A stretch of DNA of 58,798 nucleotides from Triparma columacea (taxonomy: Eukaryota; Sar; Bolidophyceae; Parmales; Triparmaceae), in the NCBI GenBank assembly GCA_030267965.1, contig BRYA01000152.1, positions 9,573-68,370 of the forward strand. Reading direction: 5' to 3'. Shown here piece by piece: positions 1-10,797 of this stretch. The stretch's first letter is position 1. The number at the start of each line of letters is the position of its first letter. Under the pieces are notes generated by a model that saw only the letters and a list, made by a program, of their open reading frames with translations, was not told the origin of the DNA and did no database searches. Made by a program: the position numbers and the translations under genes.

Positions 1-72
1 CCCCCCCCCTTTCACCCCCTCCTCCCCCCCTGTCCCATTTCCTCCCCCCCTGTCCCATTTCCTCCCCCGCAG

Positions 73-789
73 ATCATTATAACACATATTGACGCTTACT
101 ATCGGGCGGATGGGCGGCAGGGGAAGCGCGATGTAATCGAGAGGATTTACAATGGCATGGCGTTGCAAGGCTACACATTTTACGTGCCGAAGACTGGCAA
201 CAAAGCCCCCTACCATGTCGTAACCAGGAAGGTTGCTTTGGCGAAGATTGCACAAAGCATCAGGTGAGTTGGGAGGTTCATGAACGTATGGTGAAGCACG
301 ACGCGCGACATAAGACGCACGCTCACACTTCGCTCCAGGGACAGGAAAGGTTTGATCTCGAATGGTCGTGTAAAAGCACGCAGGCGCAACAGGAAACCCA
401 AGGCTCCTTGGGCAGCCATCAACGCAGCGACGTGAGTACAGAGACAAGGCAAGGTCTGACAAGACGCGGAAAGAGTTGCATTCATTGGTTGCATGTCGTG
501 GCTCATATCACTTTCCCCCGGATGTTTCGGAGCCACAGAATAGGAGTGTTCTGATTTGTCCCCACCCAATATTCTTCGCCCTTGCTTTCCCTCACCGCAT
601 TCGCTCGCTAACTGCATTTGCTTGCTCTTTCATTCACGTCACAGCGTCCGCCGTCGCGGGGACGTCCGCCGTCGCGGGGTTTGCGCCAAGCCCAAGCCCC
701 CCTCTGCCTCTCCGCCTCCGCGTGCCGTCTCGCCCATCAGCAACGTTGATGGTGTCGCCGCCTTGCTCCTGATGCACATGAAGCGTTGA
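73..789 (+). CDS. DUF6824-like domain protein, 3' end (partial)
   Basis: Three exons at 73-263, 339-431 and 645-789; the 5' part lies outside the window. A C-rich tract ending in AG precedes the first exon, both donors are GTGAGT, and the phases agree. The first exon encodes a block with DVIERIYNG, an aromatic YTFYVP stretch and REGULAR basic residues ending in KVALAKIAQSIR, followed by an Arg/Lys-rich tail. This resembles the C-terminal half of DUF6824, a domain expanded in diatoms, in which a helix precedes a GGRFL-type turn and a final alternating K/R helix. Here the turn reads LQGYTFYV. The family has no established biochemical role, though it is often discussed as putatively DNA-binding. 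The ending is ALLLMHMKR then stop. The domain call rests on pattern memory only; the gene itself is well supported by the splice logic. Confidence 0.55.
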
Positions 790-799
790 ATACGACGTC

Positions 800-931
800 A
801 ACGCGCACACGAACACACATACGCTCACATGCAGGCTCACGCACGCACGCACGCAAGCACGCACGCACACACACACGCACACACACACACACACACTCAC
901 GAACACACACACGAACACACGCACGCACACA
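800..931. repeat. CA/CG-rich microsatellite
   Basis: Imperfect repeats of CACG, ACGC and CA fill the space between the end of the DUF6824-like gene and the 3' end of the next, convergent gene. Both strands stay open through it, giving spurious Thr/His-rich or Cys/Val-rich reading frames that should not be annotated as proteins. Confidence 0.85.
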
Positions 932-1014
932 AAATGCATGCAAATTAATAATGCCACACCTAACGACTTCCCTCAAAACTACTCTCTTCAATTTACGCTC
1001 CACCACCGTTCCCA

Positions 1015-3734
1015 CTAATCAGCACCGAACTTTCTCAAGATGTCCTCCATAGTCCTTTTCACATCGTCCTGAGAATCATTCTCCCCTACTTCTTCAACCC
1101 CCTCCAGCCCCCCTCCACCCCCCACATCCTTGGCCCTCCTCAAAGCAAGATCGAGCAGGTCCCTGGCGCTTTGCGTAGGCGTGCCGCCAATTTCTTTGAC
1201 GTCCACGACGACGTCTGGCATCCCACCTCCGTCGTCTTCGGCCCTGGCTTGAGGGACGCTACGCCCCCAGCACTCCTCGTCCTCAACCCTAGCTTGTGGG
1301 ACCGGTTTCTCGTCCTCTTTCTCCTCCTCCTGCTCTTCCTCTTCCTCTTCCTCTTCCTCTTCCTCTTCCTCTTCGCACTCTCTTTCGACTTGAATTTCGA
1401 AACCAAGTGGAGTCAGCAAGTCGGCATTGATAACCCTAGATGCGACTGCAGCTTCCTTCTCCTCCATGAGCTTGGTATGCTGTGCGAGCGTGTTGCTGTC
1501 GAGTCTCCTGCTGCTGGTTCTTCCGTACCTCGCCTTGTTCCTTTTCTTTGGCCCAGTGCTATCCTGTGGAGACATCAAGGGCGAAGGGACGCCATCTCCT
1601 AGTACTGCCTCTGTGAAGGCAATTCCCAGCTTCCTCCTTGGTGTGCTGCTCTGGGGCTGCGTCAAGCGGGGGATGTTTGGGGGGTTAGTAAAATATGCGC
1701 ACGGTTATGCACGCCATTCGTTTCCTCCCTCATCTCTTCTGTCGACACTCCTTACCTCCTCCAGCTCCATCGCCGCTTCTTCCTCCTCCTCCGGTTGTGG
1801 TGCTGGCTGCTTCTGCTCCATCCTGCGGGTTCTCTTTGACGCGACTCTACCCTTTGGGAGCGTAGGCATCTTGACCCTCTTGCTCGATACGATGCGTGGA
1901 GAGGGCGTGAACGACACGACCCTGTCCTTCTCATGCAAGCCTGCGTCTTCTCCAAAATGTCCGACAAAACCCAAGTCTTCGTCACCTTCGTCGTCATCCT
2001 CGAAATCCTCATTCTCCTTGGTGAGCCTCTTTCTCTTGCTCTCCCTCTTGTTAGTGTCGACCCCTCTCTCTAACCCTCCTCCCCTTGCTTCCCTGACAAC
2101 GCTCGCCCTTGAAATCTTCCTCGTGGACTTTTCGAGCGCCGCTGCGGCCCTCCTTTTCTTGAGGTCCGAGAGGAGGCGAGATGCAGAGCCTACTGGCCCG
2201 ACGTCATCCCAAAAAGCGGGTTCGCTCGGGCGGGGTAAGTTTGGTGCCGCCGTTGTCGGGCTGAAAGACGACATTGAGGGCACCTTCGAAGACTTCGAAG
2301 TGGCCATGGAGGTGTCTTCTTCTTCTCCGTCCTCCCCATCTTCTTCCTCCTCCTCGATGACCTCAATGACGGAAAGAAGCTTCTTTCTGTGACGAGGGGG
2401 CGAATCGTTAGTGTTGTCGAATAATCTCTTAGTCTACTACTCTTTGCCTTCCACAATACCCATTCTCTCACCTTATCTTCCTCTTGCGTTTGTTGTCGTC
2501 ATCGTCCCAGATGACAAACACGTGTTGAAGGGAATGCTGCGACGAGCGGAGTGTGCGTGTTGCGTGTTTATATATTGTAGACTTAAGCTGTATAATAAAT
2601 GTTGCCGCACTACGTTGCCGCACTCCTCATATTACGCTCCTACACTCCTCACCTTGGCGGCGACCACTCCTCTCCTGATGTGCCCCTCGTCGGTCCCGAT
2701 CCCTACCCTGACTCCTACTGCGAAGGGTATCTCTTGCCCGTCACTCCTACTGGTCTTTGCACCCTTAGTCGTCGTCGCCCCCTCCGCTGTCGTCTCTTTG
2801 CCCACCTTGGCTTCGTGTCTCTTTGCTTCCCTCTGCTTGTAAAAGTCGACGATCGTCTCTCCCCCCTCCCCCTCCCTAAGGAACTTGGAGAAGAGCACCG
2901 CCATGTTGTCCGGCACTGACCTATCGACAAACAGAAGAGGAGCTTCGAGCAGTGGGGCCCGGGCGCCCTGAGGTAGTCCGACTCCCCTGTTGTTGCTAGG
3001 GGTGGTGGCGGGTTTTGTTAATTGAGGTTTATCGAGGAGAACAATTGTCGAGGGCAATTAAGGTTGCCAACGCACGCCATTCTCACCTCTCTTCCTCCTC
3101 CTCCTCGCCCTCACCCTTCTTCTTTTTCTTCTTCCTGTTGCTCTGTTGCTTTGTTTGGCCCCCGTCCTTCAGGATGGCAACGAGACTGAGGTGGAGTGAG
3201 GTGGACGCGCCATAACTTGAGTTTGAAACTTTCAGCCTCTCTCCCTCCCCACCCTCACTTCACTCACCTCTTGGTTTCCTCTTCCGTGGCATTCGTGACG
3301 TCCACAGGCTTGTTGCACTTGTAGATGCTCCTCTTGACCCCTCCCGTGACCTTCCCTCCACCCGGGAGCTTCCACTTCGTCAGCTTCGTTGTCGTCCCGC
3401 CTTTCCCCCCGCTTGAGATCACTCTCTGTTTCACCACGATCCCTGCTCCCACCTTCTCCTTCCCTGAATTATTCACACTCTCGCCAACGGTGAGGTGGAA
3501 CCCCACAACGGTTAGAGTGTCATAGCCAGAGCTACCCCTCTTCTTAACCTCGCGCTCCAGGTTGGCTAGGGTCGACGATAATTGAGGAAAACTGATGGCG
3601 GTCGGAGGGAGACTTATAATCTGACCTTTTTTGAACCCTTTCCCTTCTCCCTGTGGTGTCATGCGCTTACTCGATACTTTGATATCAACATCCACCGGCA
3701 ATGGGGCGAACGGATCAGGGGAAGTGAAGGGCAT
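1015..3734 (-). CDS. Hypothetical acidic/basic low-complexity protein, six exons
   Basis: Exons in transcript order are 3734-3268, 3185-3087, 2995-2653, 2536-2472, 2386-1756 and 1656-1015, giving 748 residues. Donors are GTGAG or GTAAG, acceptors are AG, and the phase is preserved at all five junctions. The start is the first ATG (MPFTSPDPFAPL); the open frame upstream lacks an ATG. No known domain is recognised. The N-terminal 190 residues look globular. They are followed by a Lys-rich stretch, an acidic stretch, a conserved-looking core (VGVRVGIGTDEGHIRRGVV then HVFVIWDDDD), several KRKR-type basic clusters and a long poly-Glu run near residues 600-620. Basic clusters alternating with acidic runs suggest a nuclear or chromatin-associated protein, but that is inference. 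The poly-Glu run is encoded by a CTCTTC-type repeat at about 1318-1375. Confidence 0.7.
1318..1375. repeat. CTCTTC-type tandem repeat (codes poly-Glu on minus strand)
   Basis: Tandem TCCTCTTCC-like units lie inside the last exon of the minus-strand hypothetical gene and encode its poly-glutamate run. Slippage here would change the length without breaking the frame whenever three bases are gained or lost. Confidence 0.8.
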
Positions 3735-3905
3735 GGCGGAAAGAAATGAGTTTTTTTTGTGGAACCCCAAAAAAAAAATCTGAGGAATTCCGATCCCCTT
3801 TTGACTCCCTTGCCTCCTTGAAATGGGTTATGGTTCCCATTTACGAAAAGAAATTCAAATGAAAGTTGGATATTGAGACAAAACGAGGATACTACCTCAC
3901 CCCTC

Positions 3906-5198
3906 CTAGATTTCCGCCTCCTTCATATCATCATCCCTGACAATCATTTCGGTCAATTCGACGCCATTCTCGTAACTATTAGAGGCATCTGAATTATACC
4001 TTTCCGCCCCTCCATTATCTACCCGCTCCCCTCCGTTCCCTGTCCCCCCCCCCCTCTCCCCCCCCACCCAGCAGACTACACAAACTTGCCTCTGTCCCAT
4101 TTCCTTCCTCCTCTTCTCCTCCTCCTTCCTAGTCTTTTCCCTCTCTTTCTTCTTCCTCCCCTCCTCCTGGCATCTCTTCGCGTCCTCCACAACATACTGG
4201 TACGTCGTGATCCCCCTCCTCTGCAGGTTAACATGGAAGAAGAACAGCTGCGCGATCATGCCCACCGTGACCAAAAGCGCCGCCGCAAACGCCAGCGCGA
4301 AGCCAGCGAACACTGTCGCCCCCGTGTCCCCGCCGTAAAGCTCTACGATCCTGACCCTAACCCCCCCGTCCTCGCCGTCGACGTAGAAGCGGGCGAGGAG
4401 GACGGCGGTGGCGACGAGCTCGAGGGAGGTGAAGGCAAAGACGGCGCAGACGCAGTGGAAGAAGGGGCGGTAGTTCTTACCGCCGACGCAGGTGTTCAGC
4501 CACTGGCAGTGGTGGTCGAACTCGTGAACGCACTTCTCACAGAAGCGGCAGTGCTTAGAGGAGGAGGACACGTGGACCTGGCAGACCCAGCAGAAGGTCT
4601 TGCCGGGACCGCCCTTGCTGCGACCGTTGGGGTTTGTGAGGAGGTGGGTCTGGAGGTGGTTGTCTATGGGATCGATCGAACAGGCTTGACCGCCGCAGTA
4701 TATCCCGAGGAGGCTGAAGAGGTAGACGAGGGAGCCTAGGATGTAGTTCTGGGCGTCCCAGACAGGGCCGGTGGTGGGGAGAGAGGAGGGGACGGAGATT
4801 TGCGGCAGGAAGGAGAGGACCGTGTAGCCCTAGGGGGAGGGGGTAGCGGATGGAGGGTAATTGTAGGGTAAGTGTGCGGGATGGGTTAGAGTTAGGGTGG
4901 GGGTGGGGAGGGAGGGTTTCAGCGAGGGAGGGTTTATATTGTTGTGTAGCGTGAGATTGAATGTAAATTGTGTGCATAGTTTGTGATATGCTTTCAAAAT
5001 GTATGTCATATCTTTGGTAACGCATATATACGACATAATGAGGATATATGATGGCAGTCTGTTGAATAATTCCATGCGTTTGTTCATTAATTTGGATTAG
5101 TACGACTTTAGCGTACTTACTATTATAAAGAAGGGGAATAAGAACCATGTTAGCACCTGCAACGCATTCAAAGGTGCTGTTAAGCCGTTTTTCCTCAT
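3906..5198 (-). CDS. DHHC-type protein S-acyltransferase
   Basis: Two exons, 5198-5121 and 4829-3906, give 333 residues; the donor is GTAAGT, the acceptor is CCCTAG and the phase is zero. Proteins of this family attach palmitate to cysteines on target proteins at Golgi, endosomal or plasma membranes. The first exon gives the typical start, a short polar segment then a first membrane helix (WFLFPFFIIGYTVLSFL). A second helix, ILGSLVYLFSLLGIYC, follows. The cysteine-rich domain is at about residues 95-145 (CWVCQVHV, KHCRFCEKCVHEFDHHC, NTCVGGKNYRPFF), with the catalytic DHHC intact. Two further helices flank residues 145-235, and a TTYQYV block close to the family TTxE site follows them. The tail is rich in Lys/Glu then Gly/Asn and is probably cytosolic. 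The length is normal for the family. The substrate cannot be told. Confidence 0.93.
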
Positions 5199-5322
5199 AT
5201 TCTCAGTCACTAGAAAATATAAAAGGAGAGCAGAGCAGAGAGAGAGGAGAGGAGGAAATAAAGGACTTGAAATCCATCCAACCCCAAACCCCCCGTATCC
5301 CGCGACTGTGTTTGTTTTAACG

Positions 5323-6873
5323 TCAAAAATTTAAGCCCAAATTTTGGGGTTTGGGGGCTGGCGATTCCTCAGGTTGCGGATCCTCGCCTGGTGGGTCTTC
5401 GTCTGATTCACCGTCAGGTTGCGGATCCTCGCGGTTTTCGTCTCCTATTCCATCAGGAGGTGGGTCTTCGTCTGCTTTTCCCGGGTCGTCGTCTCCTATT
5501 ATCGGCAGCGCCGCTGGTCTGTAGACAGCTTTGAAGTTGATAGGCGTGTTGAGGACCACAAATCGTTTGCCCCCGGTGCTAATTGTCAGTAGTGCAGTCC
5601 TCAAGGCCAGTACCATGGAGGTCGTGAATGTGACGTTCATGAGATTCAAGTTTGTGATGACGAGCTCACTACCGAACAGTCTCGCAGGCAACACCGCAAC
5701 CACGTTCACCTCATCGCTATCACTCATCAGCTTGAGGATAGCAAAGTGCCGGCACAACTCGAAGATAAAGTTGAATACGTACACACAAAAATTTAGAAAA
5801 CCAGCAATGGCGCTCCCAAACACGGCCTCGTAACCCTCCTCAGTAAAGCGCATCATTTGGGTTATCTTAATTGCGTCCAGGAAGCTATAGAAAGCTGTCC
5901 CTATTAGCTGGAAAACTAACCAGGAAACGTTTGCGGTGTGAGGATAGTGACTAATGGCAGCGACAGTATACACGAGACGACTGCCAATGTTGAGAAGAAT
6001 CGTCAGCTTGGCATTTCGAATGATGAGGGAAAAGGTGCCGACGTGAAAGTCCATGGCTAAGATGCAAGAAAAAACCGAGCCGCCAATACCATACAACATC
6101 ATCATGACTACAAAGGCCCTGGTGATGCTCTCTGTTCCGTCACCCAGGCTTGTATTCGTCAAGCCCGCGATCGCGAATGGCCCCCACAAAGGAAGAAACG
6201 GCGCAGGTATGTAAGAAAGAAAAGCACTGATGGGCTGAAGGAAAGCCTCTACGAAGCTCCCCAGGCCTCTGGTGTTCCGCACGAGGTCCTTCAGTACTAC
6301 ACCATCCTTGAGCGTGCCTCCCTCGAGCTTCGGCTCGAAGACCACAATCGTCGAGGTCGGCACGGTTGAAAATTCCCCGATTACCTTCTCGGTCACAGAT
6401 GCCGACACATTAGGGGTGAGGCGCTCACTATAAGATGATTCGTCACCGAAGGGTGCGACCTGGCTGCTGTTCTTGTCCCCAACCGTAAACTCCCTTTCTA
6501 CCATCTCCACTTGCCCCGAGCCGATAGACACGCTCGACCGCCTTCTTTTCGTCCGATCGTTTATGGAATATTTTGATGCATCAAGAAGAGGACGCTCAGT
6601 GACTACATTAACCGTGGTCTCCTCGGTGACGAGAGTAGGGTCGGAAGGTTTGATGTTCTTGGTAGGCCCCTGAGCCTTGAGGAAGTTCATCAAGGGTTCG
6701 AGGTGGGGAGGGGGTGGGGAGGCAGGGCCGGCTTTTTGGGAGGCAATGTATGAGACAGCATCGGCCAGGAGCAACGCGGCTGGACGGAGCCAGGCGGCAG
6801 GCGGGGGAATAACTTCATCTGGAAAAGTGGAGGCCAGGTCGGCTTGGGGTTGAAAGGGAGATGGTTTGCTCAT
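5323..6873 (-). CDS. Multi-pass membrane protein of unknown function
   Basis: A single uninterrupted frame of 516 residues starts at the ATG of MSKPSPFQ. Residues 1-200 are soluble and polar. Residues 205-440 contain about five or six hydrophobic segments, for example AFLSYIPAPFLPLWGPFAIAG, FVVMMMLYGIGGSVFSCILAM, VSWLVFQLIGTAFYSFL and IAGFLNFCVYVFNFIFEL. The C-terminal 75 residues are Asp/Glu/Pro-rich with a repeated DEDPP/PQPDG theme, visible in the DNA as repeated GGATCCTCG and GGGTCTTCG units. I do not recognise the family; a lineage-specific stramenopile membrane protein is the most that can be said. It lies 124 bp upstream of the DHHC gene on the same strand and head to head with the SAPS gene, whose start codon is 187 bp away. 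Confidence 0.8.
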   Translation of the reverse strand: MSKPSPFQPQADLASTFPDEVIPPPAAWLRPAALLLADAVSYIASQKAGPASPPPPHLEPLMNFLKAQGPTKNIKPSDPTLVTEETTVNVVTERPLLDASKYSINDRTKRRRSSVSIGSGQVEMVEREFTVGDKNSSQVAPFGDESSYSERLTPNVSASVTEKVIGEFSTVPTSTIVVFEPKLEGGTLKDGVVLKDLVRNTRGLGSFVEAFLQPISAFLSYIPAPFLPLWGPFAIAGLTNTSLGDGTESITRAFVVMMMLYGIGGSVFSCILAMDFHVGTFSLIIRNAKLTILLNIGSRLVYTVAAISHYPHTANVSWLVFQLIGTAFYSFLDAIKITQMMRFTEEGYEAVFGSAIAGFLNFCVYVFNFIFELCRHFAILKLMSDSDEVNVVAVLPARLFGSELVITNLNLMNVTFTTSMVLALRTALLTISTGGKRFVVLNTPINFKAVYRPAALPIIGDDDPGKADEDPPPDGIGDENREDPQPDGESDEDPPGEDPQPEESPAPKPQNLGLNF

Positions 6874-7060
6874 TCGCCGTTTTTATGAAAACTCCGGGTT
6901 GTTCATGTGTAGGTTCCTAACAATTTGGGCAGGGACGGGCTAAAAAAAGTGCTGAATTTGTGTTTCAATTTATTTGCGAAGAGAATGAGAACAATCTCCG
7001 TTCCAACAATCCTTCCTGGACCAGGCCTACAAATCTCCTCACCAAAATCACAAATCAGCC
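6874..7060. promoter_or_regulatory. Shared divergent promoter interval
   Basis: These 187 bp separate the start codons of the minus-strand membrane protein and the plus-strand SAPS gene, so both promoters and both 5' UTRs must fit here. No TATA box stands out. The region is AT-richer than the flanking exons. Confidence 0.4.
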
Positions 7061-10000
7061 ATGTCCCTCTTCTCCAATCTAGGAGCAGGAGGAGATATAT
7101 GGTCATCAGGGGGTTTTGATTTTAGTTCGTAAGTGCTTCTCAATATCATTTTTTAGAGGCTGTAGGTGGTTTAGGGACCTCCATTCTCTCACTTTCAAAG
7201 ACAAATTCCCGGACGACAATCCAATTCACTCAAATATCCAACAACAAGACATATTTACGACCACCACACACTATACAAACACATACACAAACACATACAT
7301 CTATAGCATACCGTCAAACATCATCCTACTACATCCAAAAGCAAAAACAAGACACACTCACCATGACCCCCAACACGATGCCCTTCTAACTCCACAAACT
7401 AACCCCTTTACACGCATCACACGCACACACACATACCATTACCACTACCTTCTAACACAACCCCCCCCACCCCCTTCTCATCCTCCAATTCCACAAACAA
7501 AGTCCCTTAAAAGACCTCCTAGACCGCGGTGACTTCACCCTCCAGGACCTGCTTGAGGAAGATGAACTCCTCCAAGAGGTCAAGTCCCTCAACTCACAGC
7601 TCATAACCTTCTTGTCATCCCCCTCCGTCCTCAAGGACCTAGTGACTCTCCTCAGTGACACCCGTGATGACATGGGTGTCGTGGACAGCACTGGGGGTAA
7701 CAACGATGGTGAGGTTGCGGAAGGGTCTCAGGGCAAGGAAGGCGAAGACGAAGACGACGACAAGGACACAAGCATGAGCGGTAGTATGGTCATCGTCGGC
7801 AAGGACGAGCTCGACGGGGAGGGCTCAGAGGCCCCCCCTCCCCCCCCCGCCTCTGCCGCCTCAAACGACAACGGGGGAGACGGAAACGCCCAGGACGCAG
7901 GAGGGGCGGCCCAGGGTAACCCGGGCGCCGGGGCCCCACCGTCGCCCCCGTCCTCCCTTAACGACTCCGCTGCCTCCTCTGCTGCATCGTCCATCCACGT
8001 TCCCCGCTCTGCGACTGAGAAGATCAGGTACCCGTACATGGCGTGCGAGGTCATATGCTGCGACGTCGTGCAGATCATTGACGGTATCGTTGACGCGGGG
8101 AGGGAGGGGGGAGAGGGAGAAGGGGAAGAGGGGGGGGAGGGAATTGAGGTGAGGATGGGAATAGAGGGGGGGAAGGGAAGGAAGGGATGGAGCGATGCTA
8201 TAACGACATGAGAAGAACGAATGACGAAATTACACACGATTCGATTTGGCTAATTGGCGCTTCGCTCATCGCCGCCTCGCAGGTTAATAGCGTACTCTTA
8301 GATATACTGTTCTCCCTCCTGGACCAACCCGCGCCTCTGCCTGCAAGGCTAGCCGGGTACTTTGAGAAGGTCCTGACGTCCCTCTTCAGGCGGCGCCCCT
8401 CCTCCCTCGCCCTCTACATAAACGCCGGTGGCTCCCCCCTCTTCTCCAAGTTCCTCACCCACCTATCGAACTACTCCATCATGACACTAGTAAAGAGGAT
8501 GATGATGCCACCCCCAAGCCCCTTAGACGAGGAGGGCGAGACCTGGCAGATAGACCCGAACGAATCAGACGCCTTAATGACCTGCTCCTGGGGGACCTCA
8601 CCCTTCTACCCCGGGGAGATCATCCACCTAATGTCAACGGAGGGACCAGAGTTCTGCCTCAACGCGGGGGAGCTTCTGGCTGCGGTTGTGCAGCAACTTC
8701 CACTTAACAATAAGAGCCTGAGGGCCATATGCGGGTGCCTAGAGGAGGAGGGAGGGGGGGGGGGGGGAGGGGGGGAGGGGGAGGGTGGAATAAAGAAGAA
8801 GAGGGAAACGCCGATTAGGACGATACTAGACATTGCGGTGCCGAGGGATATCACAGAGGAGGACATGACGCAGGGGGAGAGCAGGTGAGAATGAGGGGGG
8901 ACATGCAAGGGAGATACAATTGCATGTACCCTTATGGCTAAGATGTTTTCTAAACCGTCCCACCCTTCGCTTCGCTTTGCCCCCCCCCCCTAATCCGCCA
9001 GGATGACCGCGGCCCTAGGACTCCTCGAGGTCGTGCTCCTCCAGCTCGGGGGCTACGGGTGTGTGCCTCCGATCGACGAGAAGGAGGATCAGGACATGGG
9101 TGAATCGCTCGCGGATCCTTCGCCCCTCCTGGAAGCGCTCAAGGAAAAAGGCACCCTGAAGCTTTGCGCGCAACACCTCAAGTCCGACATTTGCGAGGGG
9201 TGGGAGTACAAGAACCAGACCGGCAACATCGTACCCAAGCTCGGGATGGCCAGGCTGAAGGCTGCCAGGGCCATTGAGGCCATGATCCTCCTCGCTAGCC
9301 CCTCCATCGACCAGCTCATCGCAGACTGCGACGTTGTGGAAGCATGCTTGGACCTTTTCTTCAAGTTCGAGTGGTGCTCGCTGCTCCATCAGTCGGTGGC
9401 CAACCTGCTCGTGCACATTATTGAGGGGGGGGCCAAGAGGGAGCTCCTGCAAGAGAAGATAATCAACAAGTCCGGCCTCCTAACCAGGCTCCTGAAGTGC
9501 TTCGAGAAGAACGCAGACCCCAAGCCAGAGCAGATCGGACGCCTCGGACTCATGGGGCACGTCATCATTATAAGTCAGGCCATCGTTCACGCCTGCAGCG
9601 ACGAGGAAGACGACGAAGTGTTCGCCGCCGAAGGTTCCGCCTCGGGAGCCCAGCCCGACAACACCTTCAAAAACGTCATGGAGAGGGCCCCCGAGCACGA
9701 GGAGTGGCAGTCCTTCGTGATGTCGACTCTGGCGAACGAGACGGCCATCCAGTCGACACCTTTGGGGGGGTTCAACTCACCGACGAGGCAGGACAACCTG
9801 TCGGACGAGGACTTTGGACTGGACGCGCAGGATATGGACATTGCGGCGAGCATGATTGCGAGCCTTAACATGGCGGCGAACGGGGTGGGGGGGGGGGTCA
9901 AGTTAGGCATGGGGGGACTTACGTTTGACAGCAATACCATGAGGAGGTGAGGCCAGGGCAAGAAGGGGGGGAGCAAATGTCATCTGTCACTAACCAAAAA

Positions 10001-10687
10001 GAAATTGTCGTCTCGCTTCTTCCCCCCCCCCCCCGCTCTCCCCTCGTGTTACCCAGCCTTGGATTGGCACTCAACGGCCTAGGGATAGATCAAGATGGAG
10101 ACGGGGACGAAGACGAGTTCAGGGGCGTCAACGGATTCGCGCAGGGGGCTGCAGACGACGACGAGGACTTCGACGACGACGACGACGGGAACAAGAACTA
10201 CTACGACGACATCATAAACTCCGTCAACAACAGCACGAGGAAGGGGTTCGGGGTGGGGGACGAGGAGGACGATATGGTGGAGGTACTTGAGGACAGCAGC
10301 GACGAGGAGGAGGGGGAGGGGGAGGGTAAGGTCGCAGTTCAGAATCTCTTCAACCCCAGCTTCGCGGACTTTGAGTCCGCCTCTGCGGGGGGACCGACGA
10401 CGGCGACGGCGACGACGGGAGAGGGAGGTCAAGGGAACACGGACGGACCGGTAGAAGCGTGGGGATCAAACGCACCGCAGGTGGAAGCGTTCGAGGCGGA
10501 CTTCGGGGGAGTCGACTCCATACCACGGAGCGGGAGCATGGGGGAAGGAGGAGGTGTCGAGGGGGGGGGGGGGGGGGAGGGGGGAGGAGAGGAAGGGGAG
10601 AAGGGGGAGAACAATAATACGTGGGCAGACCCGTTCGATGACTTTGAGGGATCGAAACATTCAGCGAGGTCGGACTTCTTCGAATAA
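7061..10687 (+). CDS. SAPS-domain protein, PP6 (Sit4-type) phosphatase regulatory subunit
   Basis: Five exons at 7061-7128, 7503-8148, 8283-8884, 9002-9946 and 10057-10687 give 963 residues. SAPS proteins bind the catalytic subunit of PP6/Sit4-type phosphatases. Family hallmarks occur in order: LLDRGDFTLQDLLEEDELL then QEVKSLNSQLITFL near residues 25-55, EKIRYPYMACEVICCDVVQ near 195, LLDILFSLLDQP then LAGYFEKVLTSLFRRRP near 240-275, helical repeats up to about 540, and a long acidic, Gly-rich unstructured C-terminus. The length matches animal and fungal members. An Asp/Ser/Pro/Gly-rich insert of about 100 residues splits the N-terminal SAPS block. The donor at 8149 follows a GGAG-rich low-complexity stretch, so that exon end is the least certain join. 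No rival interpretation is apparent. Confidence 0.9.
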
Positions 10688-10797
10688 ATGGCTAAAGGAA
10701 AGGGGCCGATAATGGGAACACCCAGTTCGTATGGTCCTCCGCATTAACTAAAAAAACACACCCATAATAGAAAGAAAGTGAAACCATATTTTCGATT

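Noticed and set aside
634..1052. Overlapping open frames on both strands across the CA/CG repeat
   Set aside because: They are produced by the microsatellite, which lacks stop codons in several frames; composition is pure Cys/Val or Thr/His/Arg.
1427..2392. 321-codon plus-strand frame rich in Ser/Leu
   Set aside because: It is the antisense of the Glu/Lys-rich minus gene whose six exons join in phase; Ser/Leu richness is the mirror of Glu/Lys codons.
4086..4739. 217-codon plus-strand frame
   Set aside because: Lies opposite the DHHC cysteine-rich domain, which is unmistakable on the minus strand.
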